Assembly: GCA_964614095.1 (NCBI GenBank)
Contig: CAZTJO010000021.1
Location: 1 to 35,018, forward strand
DNA from: CAZWKX01 sp964614095
GTDB taxonomy: Bacteria; Actinomycetota; Acidimicrobiia; Spongiisociales; UBA11373
Length of the DNA stretch: 35,018 bases
Reading direction: 5' to 3'
Shown here: piece after piece, positions 8,111 to 16,232 of the stretch
How the letters are laid out: every line of letters begins with the position of its first letter
How positions within the stretch are numbered: position 1 is the stretch's first letter
Position numbers and translations under genes: made by a program
Notes under the pieces: model-generated
The model's input: the letters and a program-made list of their open reading frames with translations, nothing else
Databases searched by the model: none
What the model was told of the DNA's origin: nothing

Positions 8111-8692
8111 CTACCAGCCGCGCTGCTCCCACTCCGCCAAATGGGGCCGTTCTGCGCCGATTGTTGTCTGCGGGCCGTGGCCCGGAAACACGACGGTATC
8201 GTCGCTCAAGGTGAACAGGCGCTCGCGCAACGATCGCATGATCGTGGTGAAGTCGCCGGGCTTGCCGGTGGCACCGGGCCCGTCCGGGAACAACGTGTCG
8301 CCGGAGAAGAGCAGGCCGTGGCCGAAGAAGCAAGTCGAGCCCGGGGTGTGGCCGGGCGTGTGGATGGCCTGGAGCGCGACGTCGCCGAAGGCGATCACCT
8401 CACCGTCGACGGCATCGTTGGCATGTATGCGGAATGGCACAGCGAGCGTTTGCCGGACGGCTTCGGCCGCACCGTGATGGTCTCCGTGGCGGTGGGTAGT
8501 GAGGATGGCCTGGACGTCGAGCCCGTCGGCGGCAGTGAGAACCCGCTTCGGCTCGTCGGCGGCGTCGATGATGACGGCCTTGCGAGTGCGGTTGCAGGCG
8601 ACCACGTAGACGTTGTTGTCCAGGGTTCCGACGCAGATCGTGTGCACCGCGACGGTGCCGTCATAGATGTGCCAGTCTACGGAGCCTTCCAC
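8111..8692 (-). CDS. MBL-fold hydrolase (glyoxalase II-like)
   Basis: A 193-residue metallo-beta-lactamase-fold protein. The metal motif is THRHGDHHGA (H67, H69, D71, H72), followed by HTPGHTPGST, FSGDTLF and a C-terminal FPGHGPQTT, the pattern of glyoxalase II-like thioester or lactone hydrolases. The substrate cannot be read from sequence. The start is a GTG at 8692 with only a weak ribosome site, so it is uncertain by a few codons. It lies directly before the LLM oxidoreductase gene. Confidence 0.85.
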   Translation of the reverse strand: MEGSVDWHIYDGTVAVHTICVGTLDNNVYVVACNRTRKAVIIDAADEPKRVLTAADGLDVQAILTTHRHGDHHGAAEAVRQTLAVPFRIHANDAVDGEVIAFGDVALQAIHTPGHTPGSTCFFGHGLLFSGDTLFPDGPGATGKPGDFTTIMRSLRERLFTLSDDTVVFPGHGPQTTIGAERPHLAEWEQRGW

Positions 8693-8738
8693 GCGGCCGG
8701 CAGGCTAGCGATCCAATCGATAGACCGCGTACCAGCCG

Positions 8739-9527
8739 CTACTCGGGGCCTTCAGACAAGGTGAGGGCGATCTCATCGAGGGCTTCGGCACTGAGCTGTC
8801 CGCCCCCACGCTGGTAGAGGGTGCCGTCGGTATACACCAGCGCCCAGAAGGGGACGCCGCTGACGCCAATGGCGTCGGCCACCGTCTGCTGCACATCGTC
8901 GACGATCACCGGGATGCTCCAGTTCTCCGACTCGAGCCACGGCGACGGTGGGAAATTGGCCCCGTCCGGGTTGGTCCAGATGATGATCGAATAGACGTCG
9001 ACGTTGTCGGGCAGCTCGGCCGTTGTATACCAATCGAGTAGTACGGGCATCGTTTCCTGGCAGTAGGGGCACCAGTGAGCGGCGAGAAGGATGATCTTGG
9101 CCCGCCCGTCGTTGGTGATGGCAACCGCGTTGCCGGAAAAATCGTGACCGGTGATCTCGGGCACGGGGGTGCCGACGATCTCCTGCTCGTCGGCGGTGCC
9201 CCAGATCGGGAATGGGTCGCCGCTCACCTCAACGGTGCCGAAGATGATGTCGTCGTCTGCGGTGGAGCTGTTGGTGGTGGGACTCGCCGGCGCCGAGGTG
9301 GCCGGCTCGGCCGGATCGTTAGCGGAGGCGCCTCTGCCGAGGCTCCATCCAATGATGAGCCCGATGGCAACACCGGCAACGAGGGTCAGGGCAAGGGTGG
9401 GGAACACCCAGCGGGCTGCCGGCGTCGCCTGCGATCGCACCGCAATCTCGGCGGGCGTGGGAGAGACCCCGCTTTCTCCGGGTGCCCCATCTGCGGATAC
9501 CGGTGTTTCCCGCAGGTCTTCGCTCAC
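8739..9527 (-). CDS. Membrane-anchored TlpA-like thioredoxin (intact copy)
   Basis: A 262-residue protein: cytoplasmic N-terminal tail, one membrane helix (about 40-63), a Thr/Ser/Pro-rich spacer, then an extracytoplasmic thioredoxin fold with WCPYC (Cys153, Cys156) and the cis-Pro region GVPFWALVYTDG. Such proteins reduce or isomerise cysteine pairs outside the membrane. The GTG start overlaps the end of the upstream paralogue as GTGA (9524-9527), so the two copies arose as a coupled tandem pair behind dsbB. This copy has no disruption. Its redox partner may now be lost because dsbB is frameshifted. Confidence 0.85.
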   Translation of the reverse strand: MSEDLRETPVSADGAPGESGVSPTPAEIAVRSQATPAARWVFPTLALTLVAGVAIGLIIGWSLGRGASANDPAEPATSAPASPTTNSSTADDDIIFGTVEVSGDPFPIWGTADEQEIVGTPVPEITGHDFSGNAVAITNDGRAKIILLAAHWCPYCQETMPVLLDWYTTAELPDNVDVYSIIIWTNPDGANFPPSPWLESENWSIPVIVDDVQQTVADAIGVSGVPFWALVYTDGTLYQRGGGQLSAEALDEIALTLSEGPE

Positions 9528-10177
9528 AGGTCCGCCAGGTTGGCGACGATCGCCTCGATTTCCTCAGGGTAGAGGCCACCAGTCAAGCGGCCTACCACAA
9601 TGCCTTCGGCGTTGATGAACACTCAGCCGGGAGTGCCGTCGATGCCGAAGTAGTCGGCGATGGTGTTTGCCTCATTGTCCAGGATCACCGGGGCGGTCCA
9701 CTCCTCCTGAGCCAGCCATTCGCTGGGAGGGTAACTGTCTTTGCTGGGTGAGACGAATATCGAGATTGTTTACAGATCGACGTTGTCGGGGAGTGGGTCG
9801 CTTTTCAGCCACTCGACCACCAGCGGCACCTCAGCCCGACAGCCGGGGCACCAGTGGGCGAGGAACAGCACAATCTTGGCCCTGCCGTCGGCCGCAATGG
9901 TCACGGCATCTCCGGCAGAATCGGCGCCGGTCACCGCGGGGGCGGGCAGTCCGAGGGCAGTGTCGGCGACCGTCTCATCCACAAAACGGGGCAATGAGTC
10001 CCCGGTCACCGTTGGGGCCCCAACCTCGAGGGGCTCATCATGGGCGCTTCCCACGGTTAGAAGCACGGTGACCGCCAGAGCAACGGTGGCGAGCCCGCCC
10101 GCGACCGAAATCACCGGGGACCGGCGCCGGTGTTCTGAAGGAGAGTTGTTACGACGCGTTTGCGGTTTGTAGCTCAT
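9524..10177 (-). pseudogene. Broken TlpA-like thioredoxin paralogue, two in-frame stops
   Basis: The same architecture as the downstream intact copy: tail, membrane helix (about 22-43) and thioredoxin domain with AHWCPGC (Cys110, Cys113). Codon 136 is TAA (9770-9772) where the paralogue has Tyr, and codon 185 is TGA (9623-9625) where it has Trp in the cis-Pro region. Between and after the stops the frame stays open and matches the paralogue (SYPPSEWL; VFINAEGIVVGRL), ending exactly at the GTGA junction. Each stop is one base from the expected sense codon. The ATG overlaps the dsbB stop as ATGA (10174-10177). Recent decay, or sequence errors in the source assembly. Confidence 0.8.
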
Positions 10178-10793
10178 CGGCCTCCAGAGTCCGGTGCAGG
10201 CTGCGGATACTCGGGTGCTACCGGGAGGCGCCTGAAGGCGATGTGGTAGATGAGGGCGACGATGATGGCGGAGAAGAGCACCAGAGCCATCAGGGGTATG
10301 GACACAAACCCGAAATCCCACACGCAGGCGCCGGTGCACGGGCTGAGGACCGAGCAGGAGGCGGCATCAAGATTCGGGTAGTGCTGGATCAGGTAGTGGT
10401 ACCCGGACACCAAGGCCCCGGTGCCGGCCAGGGGCAGCGCGTACCTGGCGACCTTCTGGTCCCTGGTGAACGCGGCCACTTCCAGGATCACGGCCAGCGG
10501 GTACATGGCGATTCGCTGGAACCAGCACAGTTTGCACGGTTCGAAGCCGGCAATCTCCGAGTAGTACAGGCTGCCCAACCTCCCAGCAGGGCGGCCAGCC
10601 AGGCAAGCCAGAGCGCTTGATCCCCGATTGCTTCGGCAACAGCGCGTTGCCAACCGGCCACCCTCTCGGACCCCAGCGAAGTCGCACCGAGGGCGATGGC
10701 GGCAACAACCAAAACGCCGATCATCAGGGTGCCTACTGAAGAGAAGATAGAGATTGTCTCGACGTCCACAATGGTGGCTCCGTCCCGGGACAT
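10174..10793 (-). pseudogene. DsbB/BdbC-type thiol oxidoreductase, frameshifted
   Basis: A disulfide-bond-formation membrane protein split over two frames. The N-terminal part (10793 down to about 10585) gives a first membrane helix (GTLMIGVLVVAAIALGA) and ALWLAWLAALLGG. The rest, in the next frame, gives GSLYYSEIAGFEPCKLCWFQ, further helices, the second cysteine pair (ASCSVLSPCTGACVWDFG) and SIPLMALVLF. The two join naturally if one base is restored near 10576-10586 (GGAGG|TTGGG). The 620-nt span is one base short of 207 codons. A frameshift in the sequence or a real mutation; programmed shifting is less likely. It heads the thioredoxin cassette. Confidence 0.8.
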
Positions 10794-11124
10794 GACCTCG
10801 AGAAGCCGCTGGGGACGCCCGATTACCGCGTCGGAAGGTGACGAATGGCCGTGATCATGAACGGACGGCTCTCACCCGTGCCGGGGTGGTACGCGGATCG
10901 GCACGGCCATCGGGTGTTTCTGCGGAAGGGCGAACCGGCTTCCATCTTGTCCCGCTCTGGGCCCGGTGCCCGCCGTGTGGAGGCTGGTGCGCTCTCTTGC
11001 TCCGCTCCCACGGCGGTAACGCGGCACGGCTTCTCCCCACGTGATCAGCGCCGGGTACCATCGTGCCCGAGCCAGCATCCAGAGCCGGGATTTGAGCCCG
11101 GCCTGTGGTCAGCGAGGAGGCGGC
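10794..11124. other. Divergent intergenic region, 331 bp
   Basis: Separates the minus-strand dsbB cassette from the plus-strand mutase operon, so promoters for both should lie here; I see no convincing -35/-10 pair. A frame from ATG 10845 has GGAAGGTG just before it and begins MAVIMNGRLSPVPGWYADRHG, faintly like the GWYxDPxG start of DUF2510, but it then loses similarity and runs 38 nt into the zinc-ribbon gene. It may be a gene relic; I do not call it a CDS. Confidence 0.4.
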
Positions 11125-11394
11125 ATGATCGTGCGTTGCGGCCGGTGCCGTTCACAGTTTGATGCTCCGGATCAGGGGCGGTTCGCCTGCCCGGTTTGTG
11201 GCACCCCAAACGAGGTACGGCGCTCGGAGGATCAGGGGCTGGCCACACCGCCGGCTCCGCCACCCGAACCCGCACAGCCATCGCCACGGGTCTCCTGCCC
11301 GAGCTGCGAATTCAGCTTCATCGTCGGCGACGTGCCAATGGCGCTATGTCCCAACTGTGGCGCCGAGGTTGAGATCGGCGGTGGGGAATCCTGA
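11125..11394 (+). CDS. Small double zinc-ribbon protein coupled to mutase gene
   Basis: An 89-residue protein with two zinc ribbons joined by a Pro-rich linker. The first uses Cys5/Cys8 and Cys22/Cys25, in the MJ0042-like pattern IVRCGRCRSQFDAPD. The second uses Cys58/Cys61 and Cys75/Cys78 (SCPSCEFSF; ALCPNCGAE). ATG 11125 follows GAGGAGG. Its TGA overlaps the ATG of the acyl-CoA mutase by one base (TGATG at 11392-11396), so the two are almost certainly co-translated. Function unknown; a metal-dependent adaptor or assembly factor for the mutase is one inference from position. Confidence 0.8.
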   Translation: MIVRCGRCRSQFDAPDQGRFACPVCGTPNEVRRSEDQGLATPPAPPPEPAQPSPRVSCPSCEFSFIVGDVPMALCPNCGAEVEIGGGES

Positions 11395-13034
11395 TGGGGC
11401 GGCGCCGATGGCAGAAGGAGTACGAGCAGGCACACAAGCGGCGTGATGAGTTCCTGAGCCTCTCGTTCGAGGGGGTGCCGCCCCTGGGGCTTCCCGAGGA
11501 AGGGGATCCACCCGAGAAGATCGGCTATCCCGGAGCCTTCCCGTTCACGCGCGGCGTTCACGCCAGCGGCTACCGGGGCAGGCCGTGGACCATACGCCAA
11601 TTCGCCGGGTTCGCCGGAGTCGACGAAACCAACCAGCGCTTCCGCCACTTGCTCGAGGAGGGCCAGCACGGCCTGTCGGTGGCCTTCGACATGCCGACGC
11701 TCATGGGCCTCGATTCGGACGACGAAATGGCCGGGGGCGAGGTGGGCAATTGCGGGGTGGCCGTCGACAGCGCCGACGACATGGTGAAGCTCTTTGCCGG
11801 CATTCCCCTGGATGAAGTGTCGGTCTCGATGACGATCAACGGGCCGGCGCAGGTGCTCTTCGCTTTCCTGCTTGTGGCCGCGGAGGAACAGGGGGTCTCT
11901 TGGGAGGACCTGCGAGGCACGCTGCAAAACGACATCTTCAAGGAGTACATCGCTCAGAAGGAGTGGCTGTTCCCGCCGGAGCCCCACGTCAGGCTCATCA
12001 CCGACATGATGAGGTTTTGCATCGAGAAGGTGCCGCAGTGGAACACCATTTCGATCAGCGGATACCATATACGGGAGGCAGGGGCGACGGCGATCCAGGA
12101 GGCTGCCTTCACCCTCGCCGACGGCTTTGCCTACGTCGAGGCGGGAGTGCACGCCGGCCTCGACGTTGATGCCTTTGCCCCGAGGCTGTCCTTCTTCTTC
12201 GACTCCCACATCGATTTTTTCGAGGAGATCGCCAAGTTCCGGGCGGTCCGCCGCATCTGGGCACGATGGATGCGTGACCGCTACGGCGCCGCCGATGAAC
12301 GTTCGCTGAAGCTGCGCTTCCATACGCAGACCGCCGGGGTGTCGCTGACCGCACAGCAACCCGAAAACAACGTGGTCCGCACTACGGTCGAGGCACTGGC
12401 CGCCGTGCTCGGCGGCACCCAGAGCCTGCACGCAAACGCCCTCGACGAGGTATATGCCCTGCCCACGCAGCGAGCCGCCGAGATCGCCCTTCGCACCCAG
12501 CAGGTGCTTGCCGAGGAAACCGGCGTCGCCGATACCATCGACCCTCTCGGGGGCTCGTGGTTTGTCGAGGAGATGACCGATCGTATGGAGGACGCCATCT
12601 CCAAGCTGCTCGACGAGGTCGATCGTATGGGTGGGGGTTCTATGCTCGATGGGGTGCTGAAGGGCATCGAAGAAGGCTGGTTCCAGTTGGCCCTGGCCGA
12701 CTCGGCCTACCGTTTCGAGAAGGCGGTGGGCTCGGGAGAGCGGGTGGTTGTCGGGGTCAATCGCTACACCAGAGACGACGACCACGACCTCGACATCCTG
12801 CGCATCTCCGCCGAATTCGAGCAGGAGCAGTGCCGGCGCCTCGACTCGGTGCGGTCCACCCGCGACGCCGGCTCCGTGGAGGAAGCGCTCACTCTGGTCA
12901 CCGAGGCGGCGCGGGGGACGGGGAATCTGATGGAACCGATTGTGGCCGCCGCCCGAGCCCGGGCCACCGAAGGGGAGATCGTCAGGACGCTCAGCGCCGT
13001 GTTCGGGGGATACCGTGAGCCGCCCCGGGTGTGA
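11394..13034 (+). CDS. Acyl-CoA mutase large subunit, isobutyryl-CoA-mutase-like
   Basis: A 546-residue catalytic subunit of the B12-dependent acyl-CoA mutase family, without the C-terminal cobalamin-binding domain. Conserved blocks include FTRGVHASGYRGRPWTIRQF, GLSVAFDMPTLMG, SGYHIREAGA and FHTQTAGVSLTAQQ. The substrate-pocket positions that are Tyr and Arg in methylmalonyl-CoA mutase are Phe70 (RQFAGF) and Gln188 (IAQKEW) here, as in isobutyryl-CoA mutase IcmA. An annotation as methylmalonyl-CoA mutase would therefore be doubtful. The small cobalamin-binding subunit is not in this window and must be elsewhere. Start coupled to the zinc-ribbon gene (TGATG). Confidence 0.88.
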   Translation: MGRRRWQKEYEQAHKRRDEFLSLSFEGVPPLGLPEEGDPPEKIGYPGAFPFTRGVHASGYRGRPWTIRQFAGFAGVDETNQRFRHLLEEGQHGLSVAFDMPTLMGLDSDDEMAGGEVGNCGVAVDSADDMVKLFAGIPLDEVSVSMTINGPAQVLFAFLLVAAEEQGVSWEDLRGTLQNDIFKEYIAQKEWLFPPEPHVRLITDMMRFCIEKVPQWNTISISGYHIREAGATAIQEAAFTLADGFAYVEAGVHAGLDVDAFAPRLSFFFDSHIDFFEEIAKFRAVRRIWARWMRDRYGAADERSLKLRFHTQTAGVSLTAQQPENNVVRTTVEALAAVLGGTQSLHANALDEVYALPTQRAAEIALRTQQVLAEETGVADTIDPLGGSWFVEEMTDRMEDAISKLLDEVDRMGGGSMLDGVLKGIEEGWFQLALADSAYRFEKAVGSGERVVVGVNRYTRDDDHDLDILRISAEFEQEQCRRLDSVRSTRDAGSVEEALTLVTEAARGTGNLMEPIVAAARARATEGEIVRTLSAVFGGYREPPRV

Positions 13035-13203
13035 ACGCGTGCGACGCGCCGCGGCCCAGTCGCTGCTGAGCTGGCTGCTGACGTTTGCGCCGGCTCTCTT
13101 GCCGGCCTGGCGGTACGAACCGCGGGTGATGGTGGCTGCTGTGCTCCCGATCGGAGAGCCCACGCCGTGTTTGGCCGCCCGGGCCGCGGCGCTTCGCCGA
13201 TAA
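13015..13203 (+). CDS. Possible small protein overlapping mutase end
   Basis: A 62-codon frame from a GTG preceded by GGGGGA, overlapping the mutase 3' end by 20 nt. It would encode a basic N-terminus, a short hydrophobic stretch (LLSWLLTFAPALLPAW) and a basic end. No family recognised; the frame may be chance in GC-rich DNA. Confidence 0.25.
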   Translation: MSRPGCERVRRAAAQSLLSWLLTFAPALLPAWRYEPRVMVAAVLPIGEPTPCLAARAAALRR

Positions 13204-13222
13204 TGTCGGTCCGGAGGTGCAT

Positions 13223-13627
13223 TTGTTGCAGCTGATCCGAGTGCTGAAGCCTGTCTGTGGTCTGCTGGTGCTTCTGCTGCTGCTTGTTTCCTGCGGCGGG
13301 GAGACCGGCGAGGGATCGGGCCGGGTGCCCGACCCCGTGCCCGATGAGTTTCCCATCTATTCCCCAGCCGAGATTGGGGACTCCTACGTGGACCACGAGG
13401 CGAATCGGACTCGGTTCGAGATGCAGATCGACGACGATGCAGAGTCGGTTGTTCGCTTCTACACGGTCGAGCTTGTCAATGTGGGGTATTTGGTGCCGCG
13501 TATCGAGGAAGTCACACCGGGGAGCTGGGTGATCGATTTTCGCGCCGGGGAGCTTCTCGGGTCCATTGAGATTCAGGACGGCGATGGGGGCTCCTCCATC
13601 GCCGTCGTCGAGGTGAATCGCTCCTGA
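13223..13627 (+). CDS. Small putative lipoprotein
   Basis: A roughly 134-residue secreted lipoprotein. A very hydrophobic signal (GLLVLLLLLVSC) gives lipidation at about Cys24. The mature part is acidic and compact, with RFEMQIDDDAESVVRFYTVE and SWVIDFRAGELLGSIEIQD suggesting an alternating alpha/beta fold. The upstream GGAGG overlaps a GTG at 13217, so TTG at 13223 (5 nt spacing) or 13226 is the likelier start. No family recognised. Confidence 0.65.
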   Translation: MLQLIRVLKPVCGLLVLLLLLVSCGGETGEGSGRVPDPVPDEFPIYSPAEIGDSYVDHEANRTRFEMQIDDDAESVVRFYTVELVNVGYLVPRIEEVTPGSWVIDFRAGELLGSIEIQDGDGGSSIAVVEVNRS

Positions 13628-13668
13628 GTCTTGCGCCGCTAGGGTCGATGGTGGAGGAAGGGAGTGCC

Positions 13669-13872
13669 GTGCCTCGTCTACCACGGTTCCCAGATCATCG
13701 CTACATCGGGCTGCGTGACGAGATGCAGGTTTATGACTGTGACGACGAAGTGCAGTTCCGGATGGTCCGGGAGCGGATCGACCAAGACGATCTTCTCGGC
13801 CGCCTTCGGGTCGCCTCCTTTGGCCCCGACACGGTGGCCGAAGCGCAAAACCGGGGCTTCCGGCAGCGGTGA
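13669..13872 (+). CDS. Small conserved-looking hypothetical protein
   Basis: A 67-residue, charged, soluble protein (RYIGLRDEMQVYDCDDEVQF; RERIDQDDLLGRLRVASFG) of unknown function. GTG 13669 is preceded by GGAGGAAGGGAG. The stop overlaps the start of the amidohydrolase gene as GTGA (13869-13872), which supports real translation and coupling. Confidence 0.55.
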   Translation: MPRLPRFPDHRYIGLRDEMQVYDCDDEVQFRMVRERIDQDDLLGRLRVASFGPDTVAEAQNRGFRQR

Positions 13873-14717
13873 CGCGGTTCATCGACGTCCATGTGCACCC
13901 TCCTCTCGAGGAGTTCTACCGGGGAGCCTTCGCTCCCTTCCTGGCAGGACTCACCGACTACCTGGGCCGGGAGTTGCCGACACTGACGGTCGAAGAGCTG
14001 GCCGATGAGTACCGGTCCCGCCAGGGCATGGCCGTGCTGTGGGCCTGGGACGCAGAGGCGGCCACCGGGCAGATCGCCTTCAGCAACGCTCGCGTCGCCG
14101 AGATCGTCGCCGCCCACTCCGATGTATTCATCGGCGTCGGATCGGTTGACCCGCACCGGGGCGCTGCCGCGGTGGCCGGGGTGCACGATGCCCGCCGTCT
14201 CGGCCTGAAGGGCATTGCCTTCCACCCGCCTGCTCAGCGCTTCTCGCCCTCCGACCGGCAGGCCTATCCCATCTGGGAGGTGGCCGAAGAGGAACAGCTA
14301 CCCGTATTCTTCCATACCGGCTTCACCGCGCTTGGTGCCGGGACACCGGGTGGATCGGGGATCCGGCTGGCGGGTTCCAATCCCATCACGGTCGATGGGC
14401 TGGCCACGGACTTCCCCGGTCTGAGGATCGTGCTGACCCATCCGGGCCTGCCCTGGCTTGATGAAGCGGTGGCGCTGGTCCGGCACAAAGCCAACGTTCA
14501 CATGGAGCTATCCGGGTGGTCGCCGCAGAATCTGCCGTTGGTGCTGGCCGAGGCCCTTGACGGCCCGACCATCAAGAGGTTTCTGCTCGGAAGCGATTTC
14601 CCGACATACCCCCTGGAAGGCGCCGTTGAGGCCTGGGAGAAATCGAAGCTGCCGCAAGAGGCCCGCCGTCGCATCCTGCTGGACAACGCCGCCGAGCTTC
14701 TCGGCATTGAGGTCTGA
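13869..14717 (+). CDS. Amidohydrolase family 2 metal-dependent hydrolase
   Basis: A 282-residue TIM-barrel amidohydrolase of the ACMSD/4-oxalomesaconate-hydratase-like group. Metal ligands are visible: DVHVH (His8, His10), VFFHTG (His149), VLTHPGLPW and the catalytic Asp243 in LLGSDFP. GLKGIAFHPPAQ is the usual inner-strand motif. It may hydrolyse, hydrate or decarboxylate a small organic acid; the substrate cannot be read. GTG start coupled to the preceding small gene. Confidence 0.85.
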   Translation: MTRFIDVHVHPPLEEFYRGAFAPFLAGLTDYLGRELPTLTVEELADEYRSRQGMAVLWAWDAEAATGQIAFSNARVAEIVAAHSDVFIGVGSVDPHRGAAAVAGVHDARRLGLKGIAFHPPAQRFSPSDRQAYPIWEVAEEEQLPVFFHTGFTALGAGTPGGSGIRLAGSNPITVDGLATDFPGLRIVLTHPGLPWLDEAVALVRHKANVHMELSGWSPQNLPLVLAEALDGPTIKRFLLGSDFPTYPLEGAVEAWEKSKLPQEARRRILLDNAAELLGIEV

Positions 14718-14845
14718 GCGCGCCCCAATGAGCCTGGGGCCGGTCACAGGCCCGCAGCGGCCCATCCGGGGCGGATCAAGGGCTCCAGGGGCGGCGGGAG
14801 GTGCTGCGCTAACCTCACCGCGGTAGCGCCGATCTGGGAGTTCTC

Positions 14846-16219
14846 TTGTACGATCTGGCGATAATCGGCGGGGGGCCCGGCGGATACGCGGCGGCGTTGT
14901 ATGCCGGCAACTTCGGCCTCTCGGTGGCACTGGTCGAGGAGGATCTCATCGGTGGGACCTGTCTTCACCGCGGGTGTACTCCGGCAAAATCCTGGCTCCG
15001 CACCGCCGAGGTGTTCACCGAGGTGGCCCGCAGCGGTGAGTTCGGCGTCCTCTCGTCCGAACCCGTGGTGGATTGGGGGAATGCGCTCGAACGCAAGAAG
15101 CGTGTGGTCGGTCAGCTTCACCGTGGTCTCAGTGGGCTGCTGAGGAATCGTAAGGTCGATGTTTTCGCCGGCCGGGGCAGATTGCGTGTGCCCAATACGG
15201 TTCGGGTGACGAGCATCGACGGCTCCGCGGACCGGATCGAGGCCAAGAAGATCATCCTCGCCACCGGCTCGGCCCCGCGCAGCATCCCCGGCTATGTCTT
15301 CGACGGCGAGCGGATCGTCTCGTCCGATCATGCCTTGGATTGGAGGTCCCAGCCGGAGCGGGTGGCCATTGTGGGGGCCGGTGCCATCGGCTGTGAGTTC
15401 GCCTCTTTCCTCTCAGATCTGGGAACGAGCGTTCACCTGTTTGAGATGCTCGATCAGATCCTTCCCGGGGTCGAGCCTGCGGCGGTGAGTGTGCTGCGCC
15501 GTGAACTGTCGGGCCGGGGGGCCCAGATCCACACCGGGATCGGCGTGGGCCTGCCTACCTTCACCGATGACGGCGTCGTTGTTCCCTACGGCGATGAATC
15601 CGAAGTTGTCGACGTTGTGCTCGTGGCGGTGGGGCGGGCCCCGGTGACTGATGACATCGGGATAGAGGGCACCGAGGTGCAGGTGGAGCGTGGCTTTGTC
15701 AAGGTCGATCCCGTCACCATGGAGACGGCCGTGCCCGGGGTCTACGCCGTCGGCGACATCGTGGCTGATTCTCCGCAACTGGCCCACGCCGGCTTTGCCG
15801 AAGCGATCGCCGCGGTGACCCACATCGCCACCGGCTCACCGGCGCCGGTCAACTACCGGGCCGTACCGGTGATCGTCTACACCCGGCCCGAGGTGGCTGC
15901 GGTCGGTCTCACCGAGGCTCAAGCCCGCCAGGCCGGGTATGAGGTCGAGACCTATACCCATGGATTCCAGGGTGTGGCCCGGGCACTCATCCACGGAGAC
16001 ACGGCAGGTACGGTCAAGCTGGTTACCCAGACGGATGGACCGGTGCTGGGAGCCACGGTGGCCGGTCCGCAGGCCGGCGAGCTAATTCACGAGCTCATGT
16101 TCGCGGTGGGTTGGGAAGCACTGCCGGCGGAGGCGGCGTCGTTTATCCACGCTCATCCCACGCTGGCGGAGGCGATAGGAGAGACGCTACTGACTGCCTC
16201 GGGACGCAGTCTCCATTGA
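14846..16219 (+). CDS. lpdA: Dihydrolipoamide dehydrogenase (E3)
   Basis: A 457-residue FAD flavoenzyme that reoxidises the dihydrolipoyl groups of the E2 subunit with NAD+. The FAD motif IIGGGPGGYAAAL, the redox disulfide GGTCLHRGCTPAK, the NAD-binding VAIVGAGAIGCEFAS, VYAVGDIV and the C-terminal HAHPTLAEAIGE (His-Glu pair that acts in the partner subunit) are all present. TTG start at 14846 follows GGGAG. It is the first gene of the dehydrogenase operon; E1 starts 13 nt after its stop. The 128 bp upstream should hold the operon promoter, which I cannot define. Confidence 0.95.
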   Translation: MYDLAIIGGGPGGYAAALYAGNFGLSVALVEEDLIGGTCLHRGCTPAKSWLRTAEVFTEVARSGEFGVLSSEPVVDWGNALERKKRVVGQLHRGLSGLLRNRKVDVFAGRGRLRVPNTVRVTSIDGSADRIEAKKIILATGSAPRSIPGYVFDGERIVSSDHALDWRSQPERVAIVGAGAIGCEFASFLSDLGTSVHLFEMLDQILPGVEPAAVSVLRRELSGRGAQIHTGIGVGLPTFTDDGVVVPYGDESEVVDVVLVAVGRAPVTDDIGIEGTEVQVERGFVKVDPVTMETAVPGVYAVGDIVADSPQLAHAGFAEAIAAVTHIATGSPAPVNYRAVPVIVYTRPEVAAVGLTEAQARQAGYEVETYTHGFQGVARALIHGDTAGTVKLVTQTDGPVLGATVAGPQAGELIHELMFAVGWEALPAEAASFIHAHPTLAEAIGETLLTASGRSLH

Positions 16220-16232
16220 CGAGAGGGGCACA

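Noticed and set aside
9623..9625. TGA in the thioredoxin paralogue as a selenocysteine or tryptophan codon
   Set aside because: A TAA stop lies upstream in the same frame, many intact genes in the window end in TGA, and the paralogue has Trp rather than Cys at this site.
10845..11162. 105-codon frame with a GWYADRHG start, possibly DUF2510
   Set aside because: The similarity is limited to a few residues and the frame runs into the zinc-ribbon gene. It is kept only as a note on the intergenic region.
11232..13163. Minus-strand frame of 643 codons
   Set aside because: It is antisense to the acyl-CoA mutase gene and has no domain of its own.
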